A DNA stretch of 64,000 nt from CAZTGZ01 sp964613385. GTDB taxonomy: Bacteria > Bacteroidota > Bacteroidia > NS11-12g > UBA9320. The position numbers and the translations under genes were made by a program. Below the pieces are notes generated by a model. The model saw nothing but the letters and a program-made list of their open reading frames with translations. It searched no databases and was not told the origin of the DNA. Numbering within the stretch: the first letter of the stretch is position 1; each line of letters begins with the position of its first letter. Positions 1 through 8,868 of the stretch are shown here, in pieces. The stretch spans positions 62,001 through 126,000 of the forward strand of contig CAZTGZ010000001.1 in the NCBI GenBank assembly GCA_964613385.1, written 5' to 3'.

Positions 1-1189
1 ACGCTGTGTGCATGCCTCCTGCAAGTATAGATATGTCAAGGAGTTGATTTCTGTAGCCAATTTGCTCATACCATTGAATTTCACCCCATGCTCCCCAACT
101 TATTCGGGAGTTGATATAGAATTTTCGGATATCTATGGCATGACTCAGGTATAATTCAGGCCTTTGGTATAAGCGGTATTGATAATTTATGCCGAGTATG
201 AGTCGGTTGGTTTCATTCAGTTTTTGCCAAAATGAAGCATAAATTAAACCCGGGAGTAAATGCCATTTTTGGATGCTTCGATGAGAAAGGAATACATCCG
301 TTATTGAATCTTGTTCTTTGCTCCAATAATCCGATTCGGAGGCATCTTTAACGGAACTTATCTGAACGCCTTCAAATCTGAAAGCAGTATCGATATCTGC
401 TCTTTTCATACGACTTCCGGTATAGGCAGCAGAGATGTTTTCAACGCCTATAGTCCACCCGGAATACTCATTATATAAGCCGAAACTGCCTGAAATTCCC
501 CCTCCCCAGCCAGCGATCTCTATTTTATCGGAATAATTCCATTGTGATGAGGTTTGGATGTCAAGGTACCTGCCAAAACTATCGGTATAAAGTTTTCCGC
601 TGCGGATATTTCCGTAATTCAGATGCGTAATAACAGATAAATCACATAACAGGCTCCAGAACAGTTTGTTTTTGGGCATATTTTTAACGCCTGCCTTGCC
701 ATAGCTCATTTGGTAGGCACCAAAGGACATGGCCCCTGTCCCGGAAAAATTCATTTCCTCTCCTGAAAATGGTCCATTGCCTTTCATGTACAACAACCAG
801 GCATCCGGACTGTATTGAATTCCGGTTGATGAGACGGACTGTAGGCGAAATACATTTCTGGTTGAATTTTTGGTTGTAGAGCCGACAAAGCTCAGACCGG
901 CAACATTATTGAATCCCGCCCTATTTTGTATGGCCAGGGATTCTGCATTCTTTGATATTTTTCCTGGAGAAACTAGTCCCCCTTTCCAGATATTCATGAC
1001 CAATGGGTAATTCACGTGATCGCTTGCGCCGGTGAATGTCGCTTGTAAATGGATGTACTGACTATCCGTTTTTGTGAATTCCGGTAGGGTTGAAAACAAA
1101 TGATATTGCCCCATGCAAACCTGCGATGTAAGAGACAATACGGTGATAATAAAGTATTTACAACTTCTGCTGAACCGATACATCGCCAT
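1..1189 (-). CDS. Secreted outer-membrane beta-barrel-type protein, C-terminus beyond window
   Basis: An open frame runs without a stop from ATG at 1189 (alternative in-frame ATG at 1183) to the left edge, giving about 396 residues. The first 27 or so residues form a signal peptide (basic N-terminus, hydrophobic core ending VCMG, then QYH). The mature part is rich in aromatic residues and alternating polar/hydrophobic strands, with blocks such as SGSFGLYNEYSGW and LILGINYQYRLY, as expected for an outer-membrane barrel. It vaguely resembles Bacteroidota barrel families such as DUF5723, but I cannot assign it. Its first codons overlap the end of the upstream lipoprotein gene by about 30 nt in another frame, so the two are probably co-transcribed and translationally coupled. 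The function is unknown. Confidence 0.7.
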   Translation of the reverse strand, partial: MAMYRFSRSCKYFIITVLSLTSQVCMGQYHLFSTLPEFTKTDSQYIHLQATFTGASDHVNYPLVMNIWKGGLVSPGKISKNAESLAIQNRAGFNNVAGLSFVGSTTKNSTRNVFRLQSVSSTGIQYSPDAWLLYMKGNGPFSGEEMNFSGTGAMSFGAYQMSYGKAGVKNMPKNKLFWSLLCDLSVITHLNYGNIRSGKLYTDSFGRYLDIQTSSQWNYSDKIEIAGWGGGISGSFGLYNEYSGWTIGVENISAAYTGSRMKRADIDTAFRFEGVQISSVKDASESDYWSKEQDSITDVFLSHRSIQKWHLLPGLIYASFWQKLNETNRLILGINYQYRLYQRPELYLSHAIDIRKFYINSRISWGAWGEIQWYEQIGYRNQLLDISILAGGMHTA

Positions 1190-3212
1190 ATGCCTTAATC
1201 CGTAGTTCGTAATCATCATAAATTTTATGCCGAATACTACCCGGCGAATCAAAGGTTGCTACAAATTTGATTTTTACAGCATTTCGTATCAGGGTAATTT
1301 TGTTGGCATCTAATTCTGCCTTGAGAATAACTTCGGAAGCATATGAGGTTCTTTCTGCTGAAGCGCCAAAAAAGCCGGATGGTATGGTGGGAATAAATCC
1401 ATCCGGGAACAAGGTTGTAATTACCTGATCCTGTTCGTCTAAAAAATAGGCTTGTAACTGAGCGTTCAGAGGAAAATCATTCAAAACCTGCACATAGATA
1501 TTGCTGCTCAAAATGCGTCCTTCCGGGTCAAAATTCCCGGAACTGTTCCAATCTGATTTTTGCACCAAAGTCAATCCACGAGCCCCGAAATGAACCGGTA
1601 AATTCATTCGTAACGTAGCCTTGAGGTAGCTTTCTCTAAAGACAAAGTCTGTGTAGTTGTTGCTCCCTCTGGGGCGGCTTACGATATTAAATTCGCTGTG
1701 CATTTCATCGGGCAGATTTTCTATGAAAGGTTTGAGAGAGGAGTTACTTTCATTGAATGTCATAATCCGATAAATGGGTGTTAGCGGAGGGTTGTATGCG
1801 CGATTCAGTGTTATGGTTTGATTGAAGTCCGGATGTTTTAAAGCTACGGATTTACCGGTGCGATGATTGATTCCGGTTAAGGTTTTCACATCCACATCCG
1901 CTTCAATTCCGAAAGCATTTTCCAGCAGAAGCGACATATTCACACCTTCCAGACTCAGGGTTCCGGTAATATTTTTAAATGCTTTGATGGCTTCCCTTTC
2001 GTTGATTTGAAAAGTTTTTTTCCCGAAGTCGCCGATGGCAAATTCCGGTACAATATCCACCAGACCAAATACGATTCTGACACTATCGGAAAGCGAGATA
2101 AAGCGTTCCTGCCCGGAAGATTCCATTCTCGCGGTCAATTCGCTGTACACCGTATTGGTAAAAGGAGGCTGAGCGGGATCCTTGCCCTTATAAAGGATTT
2201 CATAATTTGCGATTGAGAACATTTCATCTACCACGGATTGTGTGCCTCTGGGTGCTGGAGGTACTCTTACTTCTTTCACCAGACTGGTTCCGGGCTGGCC
2301 ATTGTAACTGCTTTGCGGGATCGAGTAATTCAGCACAATTTCTTCTTCTATGGTGCTGATAACCGTCATTTTGACGAAACCTGAGCGAATCTTCATAAAG
2401 GTAACCTGTGGGCCACCAAAATTGTAGGTAACCTCCTGGGATTCACTGATTAGATTCTGCGATGGAAAAACGGCAGTCGCATATTCAGGTTCCAGTTCGG
2501 TAACTTTCAAAGATAGGCGCAGACCTTTGTCTGCATCAATGAGTACCGGCCCGTCGCTCGCTCGTGTTTTAACCCGAACCAATTCACCGGTTAATATGCC
2601 ATCCACTTCTTTTCCAGCCAGGGAAATTTTCTTAAAATCATGGCCAAATGGCGGAATATCTCTGAAAGTATCATTGGCAATAACTTCCTGATTTACTTTA
2701 TTATACAGTTTAAAAATAATCAAATCAACATAAACAGGCAGGTCGTTATAAATGCTGATTTCCAGAAAACCTTTATTGAATTTGGCTTTTTTAAAGAATG
2801 CTTCAGAAATGTCGATATCCTGTTTTCCGGCATTGGATATATCCTGTGCAGCCAGTGGAACCGTGCTACCGTCGAACAGCTTACTTTCCGGCATAATTTC
2901 TTTGAGCGTGATGGTATCGATCAATTCACGGTCTTCTAAAATCAACTGATTCAGATTAACCGAAATCTGATTCAGGGTATCCGGAACATTCAGTACATCT
3001 CCAAAACTGTCGAGCAGGGTTTCATATTCATATAATAAATTATAAGACCCATCGGCGTTGGTAATCAACAAGCTATCGGCTATCAAATCTGTTAATTTGA
3101 GAGAGGCTTGAGCCAGGGGAGCCTTGATTTGGACCGGCCAAATGGCTTGTTCTCTTCGCTGACAAGCACTGAAAATAAGCAGAAGCCCAATCAGACTAAG
3201 AATATTTTTCAT
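1158..3212 (-). CDS. Large surface or periplasmic lipoprotein, unknown function
   Basis: This 684-residue protein starts with a clear lipoprotein signal: MKNILSLIGL, a hydrophobic stretch, then the lipobox FSAC with Cys17 as the lipidation site. The rest is predicted to be beta-rich with no catalytic motif I recognise. An internal similarity is visible. The block near residues 148-175 (EISIYNDLPVYVDLIIFKLY) resembles one in the C-terminal quarter (VQVLNDFPLNAQLQAYFLD). This suggests a duplicated beta-sandwich module. The gene overlaps the downstream barrel-like gene, so a lipoprotein/outer-membrane partner pair is a reasonable inference. Such pairs are common in Bacteroidota, but no substrate can be named here. 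Confidence 0.75.
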   Translation of the reverse strand: MKNILSLIGLLLIFSACQRREQAIWPVQIKAPLAQASLKLTDLIADSLLITNADGSYNLLYEYETLLDSFGDVLNVPDTLNQISVNLNQLILEDRELIDTITLKEIMPESKLFDGSTVPLAAQDISNAGKQDIDISEAFFKKAKFNKGFLEISIYNDLPVYVDLIIFKLYNKVNQEVIANDTFRDIPPFGHDFKKISLAGKEVDGILTGELVRVKTRASDGPVLIDADKGLRLSLKVTELEPEYATAVFPSQNLISESQEVTYNFGGPQVTFMKIRSGFVKMTVISTIEEEIVLNYSIPQSSYNGQPGTSLVKEVRVPPAPRGTQSVVDEMFSIANYEILYKGKDPAQPPFTNTVYSELTARMESSGQERFISLSDSVRIVFGLVDIVPEFAIGDFGKKTFQINEREAIKAFKNITGTLSLEGVNMSLLLENAFGIEADVDVKTLTGINHRTGKSVALKHPDFNQTITLNRAYNPPLTPIYRIMTFNESNSSLKPFIENLPDEMHSEFNIVSRPRGSNNYTDFVFRESYLKATLRMNLPVHFGARGLTLVQKSDWNSSGNFDPEGRILSSNIYVQVLNDFPLNAQLQAYFLDEQDQVITTLFPDGFIPTIPSGFFGASAERTSYASEVILKAELDANKITLIRNAVKIKFVATFDSPGSIRHKIYDDYELRIKAYGDVSVQQKL

Positions 3213-3215
3213 CTT

Positions 3216-3223
3216 TATTTTTG
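3216..3223 (+). promoter_or_regulatory. Possible -7 promoter element (TAnnTTTG) upstream of thiN
   Basis: TATTTTTG matches the Bacteroidota -7 consensus on the plus strand and lies 82 nt before the thiN ATG. No convincing -33 TTTG is seen at the usual spacing. It also lies at the very start of the divergent lipoprotein gene, so it may be coincidental. Confidence 0.35.
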
Positions 3224-3305
3224 GATGAGAATAATGGTTTATTCAAAAAAGCACTTTTGTTTTGACAAATCCATTTTTCTATCGCAATTATAAAGTAATT
3301 AATTC

Positions 3306-3971
3306 ATGAGCAGTCACCACATTATTCGCGACAATCAGGAGCCGGCGCTCATTATTGCGAATGGACAGTCGTGCTCACATGAACTCATGGCGCAATTACT
3401 TGAGTGGAGTCCGTATATTCTGGTACTGGACGGTGCCGTGCAAAGGGTGTTATCCCTGGATATACATATGGATGCTGTTTTGGGAGATCTGGATTCATTG
3501 AGTGCGAGTGACGCCGACATTCTGAATGCGCGCAATATACCTGTGATTCATGCTGCTGACCAGAGCAAGACGGATTTGCAAAAAGGCCTTGAATTCCTAA
3601 TCCAAAAGGGACATAAAGCGGTAAATATTTTGTGGGGAACCGGAATGCGAGCGGACCATACTTTTCATAATATCTGCTCGTTGGCCTGGTATCAAAATTC
3701 TATTCAGGCATGTTTATTAGATGATCATTCCCGGATTTATGTGTTGCCAAAAGTTTTTGAAAAGCAATGTGTTCCGGGCTCCGTTTTTTCATTGATACCT
3801 ATTGGTGAAGTTAAAGGAATTCAAACCGAAGGTCTGAAATTTCCATTGCACAATGGAATTTTGGATGTGAGGTTAAATACCGGATCGAGCAATGAGGCGG
3901 ATGAAAATGGTATGGTAAAAATAAGTTACGAATCCGGAACTTTGCTGGCAATGGAATGTAACGATCTGTGA
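3306..3971 (+). CDS. thiN: Thiamine pyrophosphokinase
   Basis: This 221-residue cytosolic enzyme transfers pyrophosphate from ATP to thiamine, giving thiamine diphosphate, the cofactor needed for example by the E1 enzyme at 10233-12308. Family motifs are present in order: the DGA motif at residues 42-44, GDLDSL at 60-65 (metal and nucleotide binding), a DQSKTD segment at 85-90, and GMRADHTFHN near 113-122 in the thiamine-binding domain. Length matches the family. It heads a plus-strand run: its TGA overlaps the GTG start of the next gene (GTGA), so the methyltransferase is probably translated by coupling. A metabolic link between the two is not evident. Confidence 0.9.
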   Translation: MSSHHIIRDNQEPALIIANGQSCSHELMAQLLEWSPYILVLDGAVQRVLSLDIHMDAVLGDLDSLSASDADILNARNIPVIHAADQSKTDLQKGLEFLIQKGHKAVNILWGTGMRADHTFHNICSLAWYQNSIQACLLDDHSRIYVLPKVFEKQCVPGSVFSLIPIGEVKGIQTEGLKFPLHNGILDVRLNTGSSNEADENGMVKISYESGTLLAMECNDL

Positions 3972-5008
3972 AAGTTCAACACCCAAATATCATTGCCGGT
4001 ATCGCACATTTGAAAAAGGAATGGCCTTCGTTGCTCAACCTGCCTTCATTATCGCCCTATAATCGCAAGTATCTCGAATGGCATATTAAACATCTGGAGT
4101 ATCATTTGACCTTGAATGGCTTGATTCTGGAGGAAGCCTTGCGACAAAAACCTGACGTAGATACCATAATTGATTACGGAGGAGGCACCGGTATGCTGGG
4201 TATATTGGCCAAAATATCTTTAGGAGTCAAAGTGATTTATATGGATATTTATTCTTTGGCTTGCAGGGATGTAGCGGATATCGGAGCATTTCTGGCATTA
4301 AAACCTGACGAGATTATAGAGGGAGACCTTACTGGAATTCGAGCCGGTTTAAATGGAATGAACACAGTACTGGTTAGCCGGGATGTGATCGAACATATCT
4401 ATGACTTACCGGAATTTTTCAAGAAGTCAGAAACATACATTCCCGGTGTAACCCAGGTTCATTTAACCGGAGCCAATGTTTATAATTGGTTCAAAAAGAA
4501 GTATTTCCGTGAAATTCATCACCGATTTGAAATCAAAGGAGACCCGGGTAAACTGAAGGAAACAGACCATGTGCAGTCATTTTTTCAAATGAGATATGAT
4601 TTTATCCGGGCAAATTTTCCTGCCATTAATGACGATGCGGTTTTGAATTTGTCCACTTTGTCGAGAGGATTGATATTCAATGACATCAAGCGTTTTGTGG
4701 AGTCATGGCTGGATGGAAGTTCTCTGGTTAATCCCCGGCCTGAGAAATACATGTTCAATACCTGCGACCCGGTGAGCGGTAATTGGTCTGAGCGTCTCTT
4801 GTATTTCGAGGAATATCGAAGCATGGCTTCACCATATTTCCGATTGAATTTTAGAGGTTGTCCGTATCTTGAAAATCAAAACGCTAAGGGAAAATCAATG
4901 GCTTCTCGCCTGTTAAATGCCTGTATTGGAAAGGATGGGAAACGTTTCCGGTTCCTTTGGCCTTCATTTATACTCACTGCTTTGCCGAATGAGAATACAC
5001 CTGTATAA
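3968..5008 (+). CDS. Class I SAM-dependent methyltransferase-like protein
   Basis: This 346-residue protein starts with GTG overlapping the thiN stop. Motif I of Rossmann-fold methyltransferases is clear at residues 67-78 (IIDYGGGTGMLG), followed by an acidic strand end (IYMDIY) and the post-motif SRDVIEHIYDLP, which resembles the D-x-xEH pattern of UbiG/COQ5-like enzymes. The C-terminal third has no recognised domain. The substrate is unknown. The next gene encodes a polytopic glycosyltransferase-like protein and overlaps it by 20 nt, so a role in modifying a cell-surface glycan or lipid is possible, but that is inference. Confidence 0.75.
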   Translation: MKVQHPNIIAGIAHLKKEWPSLLNLPSLSPYNRKYLEWHIKHLEYHLTLNGLILEEALRQKPDVDTIIDYGGGTGMLGILAKISLGVKVIYMDIYSLACRDVADIGAFLALKPDEIIEGDLTGIRAGLNGMNTVLVSRDVIEHIYDLPEFFKKSETYIPGVTQVHLTGANVYNWFKKKYFREIHHRFEIKGDPGKLKETDHVQSFFQMRYDFIRANFPAINDDAVLNLSTLSRGLIFNDIKRFVESWLDGSSLVNPRPEKYMFNTCDPVSGNWSERLLYFEEYRSMASPYFRLNFRGCPYLENQNAKGKSMASRLLNACIGKDGKRFRFLWPSFILTALPNENTPV

Positions 5009-6347
5009 AATAGGAAGGGTGGACGTGATAGCCACTGCCATTGTATCGCTGTATTTTATTTGGCTTTTTCAAGCATATGCCCCTCATAAGAATAACCGGG
5101 CCATCATTCATGATGTAACTTCATACTATAGCTATTTACCGGCTATCTTTATCTATCAGGATCCGGGTTTAAATTTTGCAGATACATTGCCTCAGGGTGA
5201 GCCTTTGGATGCACTTTGGTATAATGTTAGTCCGGAAGGTATCCGATATCAGAAAATGACACTGGGTTTGCTGCCATTTTACTTGCCCGGTTTTTTGGTG
5301 GCAGATGCATATGTACAATGTCAATCTAAGTGGAATAGAAATGGTTTTTCCTATCCCTATCAATTGGCAATGTCGCTGAGCACGCTCATTGCCGGAATCT
5401 TAGGTTTCTGGTTTCTACGAAAACTGCTCAGTCGCTATTTCCATGAATTGGTATCAGGTATTACGATACTTTCGCTTGGACTGGCGAGTAATTTACCCTA
5501 TTATATAAGCCTGGCTCCGGGTCTCAGCCATCCTTTTTCTTTTTTAATACTGGTGATGCAGGCCTTACTGGTTCTTAGGATCAATCAAAAATCAGATGTA
5601 AAATCCTATATGGCACTCGGGGTTTTAACCGCCTGGGTTGTGTTGATACGCCCGACGAGCGTGCTTCCTGCTTTATTACCTTTATTCCTGTTATCGCCGT
5701 TGAGATGGAAAGAAATATTTAAACTGAGCAATCTTCAATTGATAGCTGCTGTTATCGGCGCTTTCCTGGTATTCCTTCCACAGATGCTATATTGGAAAGC
5801 AGTAAGCGGAAGTTATATTTTCTATAGTTACGATCACGAGAGATTCTTTTTCCATGATTCTAAAATCCTAAAGGGATTATTCGGATTTCGAAAAGGCTGG
5901 TTTATTTATACACCATTGATGCTGTTTGCGGTTGTATCCATTCCCTGGAAACGCATGGAGTTGAGGCCATATGCATGGTTTTTCCTGATCAGCTTCCCGG
6001 TTTTCGTTTATTGGGTTTTTAGCTGGTGGTGCTGGTGGTATGGCGGCTCTTACGGCAGTAGGGTGATGATTGAATACTATGTTGTTTTAGCCATTTTTCT
6101 GGCGAATGGTTGGAATTGGGTGACCATGCATTGGAGGAGATTTTTACCGTCTTTGGTCATTTTATATGGATTGATGGTGTTGAATCACAAGCAGTTGTAT
6201 CAGTATCATCACGGCATTTTACACTGGGATAGCATGACGTTTCGATCGTATAAGGCCATATTTATGAGATCGGAGATAGACCCTGAATACCAGAAATGGA
6301 TGGAAGCTCCGGACTACGAGGCTGCCAAGCGAGGTGAGAAGCGTTAA
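4989..6347 (+). CDS. Polytopic membrane protein, glycosyltransferase (GT-C)-like
   Basis: The protein is about 452 residues with roughly ten hydrophobic segments. The first begins at VIATAIVSLYFIWLF, and several aromatic-rich loops follow (for example SWWCWWYGGSYGSR). Multi-span architecture with acidic or aromatic residues in the first periplasmic loop (HDVTSYYSYLPAIF) resembles GT-C/ArnT-like polyprenol-phosphate-sugar transferases. No diagnostic motif is unambiguous. I chose ATG at 4989 (MRIHLYKIG); an in-frame ATG at 4917 would extend 24 residues into the preceding methyltransferase gene. The stop codon TAA at 6345-6347 overlaps the convergent CAP gene's stop. Function: probable sugar transfer to an envelope polymer. 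Confidence 0.6.
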   Translation: MRIHLYKIGRVDVIATAIVSLYFIWLFQAYAPHKNNRAIIHDVTSYYSYLPAIFIYQDPGLNFADTLPQGEPLDALWYNVSPEGIRYQKMTLGLLPFYLPGFLVADAYVQCQSKWNRNGFSYPYQLAMSLSTLIAGILGFWFLRKLLSRYFHELVSGITILSLGLASNLPYYISLAPGLSHPFSFLILVMQALLVLRINQKSDVKSYMALGVLTAWVVLIRPTSVLPALLPLFLLSPLRWKEIFKLSNLQLIAAVIGAFLVFLPQMLYWKAVSGSYIFYSYDHERFFFHDSKILKGLFGFRKGWFIYTPLMLFAVVSIPWKRMELRPYAWFFLISFPVFVYWVFSWWCWWYGGSYGSRVMIEYYVVLAIFLANGWNWVTMHWRRFLPSLVILYGLMVLNHKQLYQYHHGILHWDSMTFRSYKAIFMRSEIDPEYQKWMEAPDYEAAKRGEKR

Positions 6348-7261
6348 ACTTTAACGACAGTGACTTTGTAGGAATATGTTTTGAGCGTTCCGGAACTCAG
6401 TTTTACATTTTTAACCGTCACCACCCAAGTAATATCTGCACTGGTTGGAGGTGTAATACCTGTTGGTTCCCAAACGATGCTTCTGTCGCCATAACCGCCA
6501 TTGGTATGCACTATTTTCAGGGTGACAGGTAATCCGTCTGATCGCTTCATTTCTACTTCAGTATCAGTAAAATCTGCGCCCGGCAAGCTAAACGACCATC
6601 TGGCATATACGAGGGTTGAAGCGACATATCCCTGAGGAGGCCAGGAGATGAATTCGGGCATATTGGGCGGATTTGAAGGAGCTGCACCACCAATAACCCA
6701 TAAAGCCTGATTGGATGATGTGCTGCCATGTCCCATAACCTGAGCTCTTGAATACAATATCCAGCGGCGGTGTCCACAAGCTGTATTGTTGCTTCCGTTG
6801 TCGGCCATTTGTCCGCTGACGGCATTCACACTGTGGCTGCCTGATGACAGATTTGAAGCACCGGCAGCTGCAGCACCGTCGGCGGTATAACATTTCCAGG
6901 TATTTGGAGGTGTGTGATTGAGCGAACCATTGGCCATCATCATGAGCGCTGCTTCCTGACATTTCCGGTTTTTCGCAGTATCTAAAGTGATATTGTCGTT
7001 GAGACCCACTTGTCGGCGAAAGAAATTGATGCGCTGCAGCACTTTGGCATGCGCTTCAGCTGAAACGGTGCCTGGTGAACAACTCGAAGAATTACCCGTC
7101 CAACCCACACTGGTCAACGCCGAACCGATATAGTTAGTCTGGTAATCGTTCAACATTTTCTCCCTTGGGTCCAAATCCGGATTTGTTGGACTTTCCTTGT
7201 CTTTGCATTGGTTCAGGGTTAAAGCTGCCAATATTAAAATGGGTAATGCTAAATATTTCAT
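6344..7261 (-). CDS. CAP (SCP/PR-1) domain lipoprotein
   Basis: This 305-residue lipoprotein has a signal MKYLALPILILAALTLNQC with lipidation at Cys19. A CAP domain follows: an N-terminal helix (VLQRINFFRRQVGL), a Cys-containing helix with CQEAALMMMANGSLNH, and the block MADNGSNNTACGHRRWIL, in which CGHRRW is the bacterial version of the CAP2 signature. The C-terminal part (about residues 205-305) is beta-rich and could be a small Ig-like module. CAP proteins are secreted and bind lipids or act in peptide or wall interactions; the bacterial role is not fixed. The gene lies 5 nt downstream of guaB on the same strand and is probably co-transcribed with it. Confidence 0.82.
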   Translation of the reverse strand: MKYLALPILILAALTLNQCKDKESPTNPDLDPREKMLNDYQTNYIGSALTSVGWTGNSSSCSPGTVSAEAHAKVLQRINFFRRQVGLNDNITLDTAKNRKCQEAALMMMANGSLNHTPPNTWKCYTADGAAAAGASNLSSGSHSVNAVSGQMADNGSNNTACGHRRWILYSRAQVMGHGSTSSNQALWVIGGAAPSNPPNMPEFISWPPQGYVASTLVYARWSFSLPGADFTDTEVEMKRSDGLPVTLKIVHTNGGYGDRSIVWEPTGITPPTSADITWVVTVKNVKLSSGTLKTYSYKVTVVKV

Positions 7262-7266
7262 GGTTA

Positions 7267-8736
7267 TTAACGGCTGTAATTAGGTGCTTCTTTTGTAATG
7301 GTAACATTGTGCGGATGGCTTTCGCGGATACCTGCACCGGTGATTCGGGTAAACTGGGCTTGTTGGAGTTGGGCAATACCTGCGGCACCACAATATCCCA
7401 TACCGGCCCTTAATCCGCCAACAAACTGATAAATTACCTCACTGAGGTTTCCTTTATAGGGTACCGTTCCTACGATTCCTTCCGGCACGAGTTTCGCAAT
7501 TTCTTCTTCCGCATCCTGAAAGTAACGGTCTTTTGAGCCTTCTTTCATCGCTTCTATCGAGCCCATTCCCCGGTACGACTTTACTTTTCTTCCTTCATAG
7601 AAGCTGGTTTCGCCCGGAGATTCTTCTGTGCCGGCAAACATGGATCCGGCCATAATGCAATCAGCTCCTGCGACAATAGCCTTAACAATATCACCACTAT
7701 AACGGATTCCCCCGTCAGCAATTAATGGTACATCTGTGCCTTTTAAACCTTCAGCGCATTCCATGATGGCACTGAGTTGAGGAACTCCGATTCCGGCTAT
7801 TATCCGGGTTGTACAAATTGATCCCGGACCAACGCCCACCTTAACGGCATCAGCTCCGTTTTCTGCGAGTAAACGGGCTGCTTCGCGGGTAGCAATATTG
7901 CCAACAATCACCTGTAAGTTTGGGTATGCAGCTTTGATTTTTCTGAGTTCATCAATCACTCCTTTAGAATGACCATGTGCAGTGTCCAGGGTAATTACAT
8001 CCACTTCTTCGTCCACCAATGCCTTCACCCGATCCAAAGTATCCGATGTGATTCCTACGGCAGCACCAACAAGCAACCTTCCAAAGGCGTCTTTGGCTGA
8101 ATTCGGATGGTTTCTCACCTTCTCGATGTCTTTAAAAGTGATGAGACCTACCAAAGTACCATCGGAACTAACAACAGGTAATTTCTCTATTTTAAACTCT
8201 TGTAAAATATCTTTTGCCTTGATTAAATCTGTGTCCTCTCCGGATGTTATCAGGTTTTCCCTTGTCATGACAGATGAAATGGGCTTTGACAAGTCCTTTT
8301 CAAAACGCAAGTCTCTGTTTGTGATGATGCCTATCAATTTGTGGGCTTCGTTAACCACAGGAATCCCGCCTATTCGGTTGTCGCGCATGATGCCGATGGC
8401 TTGTTCAAGCGTGGCATCTCCTTTTAATGTGATGGGATCTTTGATCATGCCGCTTTCTGAACGTTTCACCTTTTTAACTTCTGCGGCCTGCATTTCTATA
8501 CTCATGTTTTTATGGATGATTCCAATGCCACCTTCCCGGGCCATGGCAATAGCCAATCGACTTTCGGTTACAGTGTCCATGGCAGCGGATACAATTGGAA
8601 TGCGAATATTGAGTTTGCGGGTGAGGCGGGTGGTGGTGTTCACATCTCTGGGGAGAATTTCCGAGTATCTGGGCAATACCAGTACATCATCAAATGTGAG
8701 TCCTTCAAGTGCAATTTTGGAAGTTGAAAAAGACAT
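7267..8736 (-). CDS. guaB: Inosine-5'-monophosphate dehydrogenase
   Basis: This 489-residue enzyme catalyses the NAD-dependent oxidation of IMP to XMP, the committed step of GMP synthesis. The N-terminal barrel part (TFDDVLVLPRYSEI) is interrupted by a pair of CBS domains at about residues 95-210, which bind adenine or guanine nucleotides for allosteric control. The catalytic loop GPGSICTTR holds Cys308, and the IMP-binding segment DGGIRYSGD and mobile flap follow. Length and motif order match typical bacterial GuaB. A promoter with TAACTTTG and an upstream TTTG precedes it, and the CAP lipoprotein gene follows after 5 nt. Confidence 0.97.
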   Translation of the reverse strand: MSFSTSKIALEGLTFDDVLVLPRYSEILPRDVNTTTRLTRKLNIRIPIVSAAMDTVTESRLAIAMAREGGIGIIHKNMSIEMQAAEVKKVKRSESGMIKDPITLKGDATLEQAIGIMRDNRIGGIPVVNEAHKLIGIITNRDLRFEKDLSKPISSVMTRENLITSGEDTDLIKAKDILQEFKIEKLPVVSSDGTLVGLITFKDIEKVRNHPNSAKDAFGRLLVGAAVGITSDTLDRVKALVDEEVDVITLDTAHGHSKGVIDELRKIKAAYPNLQVIVGNIATREAARLLAENGADAVKVGVGPGSICTTRIIAGIGVPQLSAIMECAEGLKGTDVPLIADGGIRYSGDIVKAIVAGADCIMAGSMFAGTEESPGETSFYEGRKVKSYRGMGSIEAMKEGSKDRYFQDAEEEIAKLVPEGIVGTVPYKGNLSEVIYQFVGGLRAGMGYCGAAGIAQLQQAQFTRITGAGIRESHPHNVTITKEAPNYSR

Positions 8737-8772
8737 GTTGCAAATAATAAGGTGAGAAAATTATTTGCGGTG

Positions 8773-8806
8773 CAAAGTTAAACCATTCAGGGAAGTTTGA
8801 AACAAA
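8773..8806 (-). promoter_or_regulatory. guaB promoter (-33 TTTG, -7 TAACTTTG)
   Basis: On the minus strand TTTG (8803-8806) is followed after 22 nt by TAACTTTG (8773-8780), then CACC. This matches the Bacteroidota -33/-7 pattern. Predicted transcription starts about 30 nt before the guaB ATG at 8736. Confidence 0.65.
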
Positions 8807-8868
8807 AGTGAGCAGTAAAATTTAGAGAAAAGCTGAACAGAACTGAAATTTACCATCTAACGCCAAAT

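Noticed and set aside
3225..3293. 22-codon leader ORF before thiN
   Set aside because: It has no repeats of regulatory codons, no thiamine-related structure and no sign of conservation; chance is likely.
7982..8755. 257-residue open frame antisense to guaB
   Set aside because: It mirrors the codon structure of a well supported guaB gene and has no domain, promoter or signal peptide of its own.
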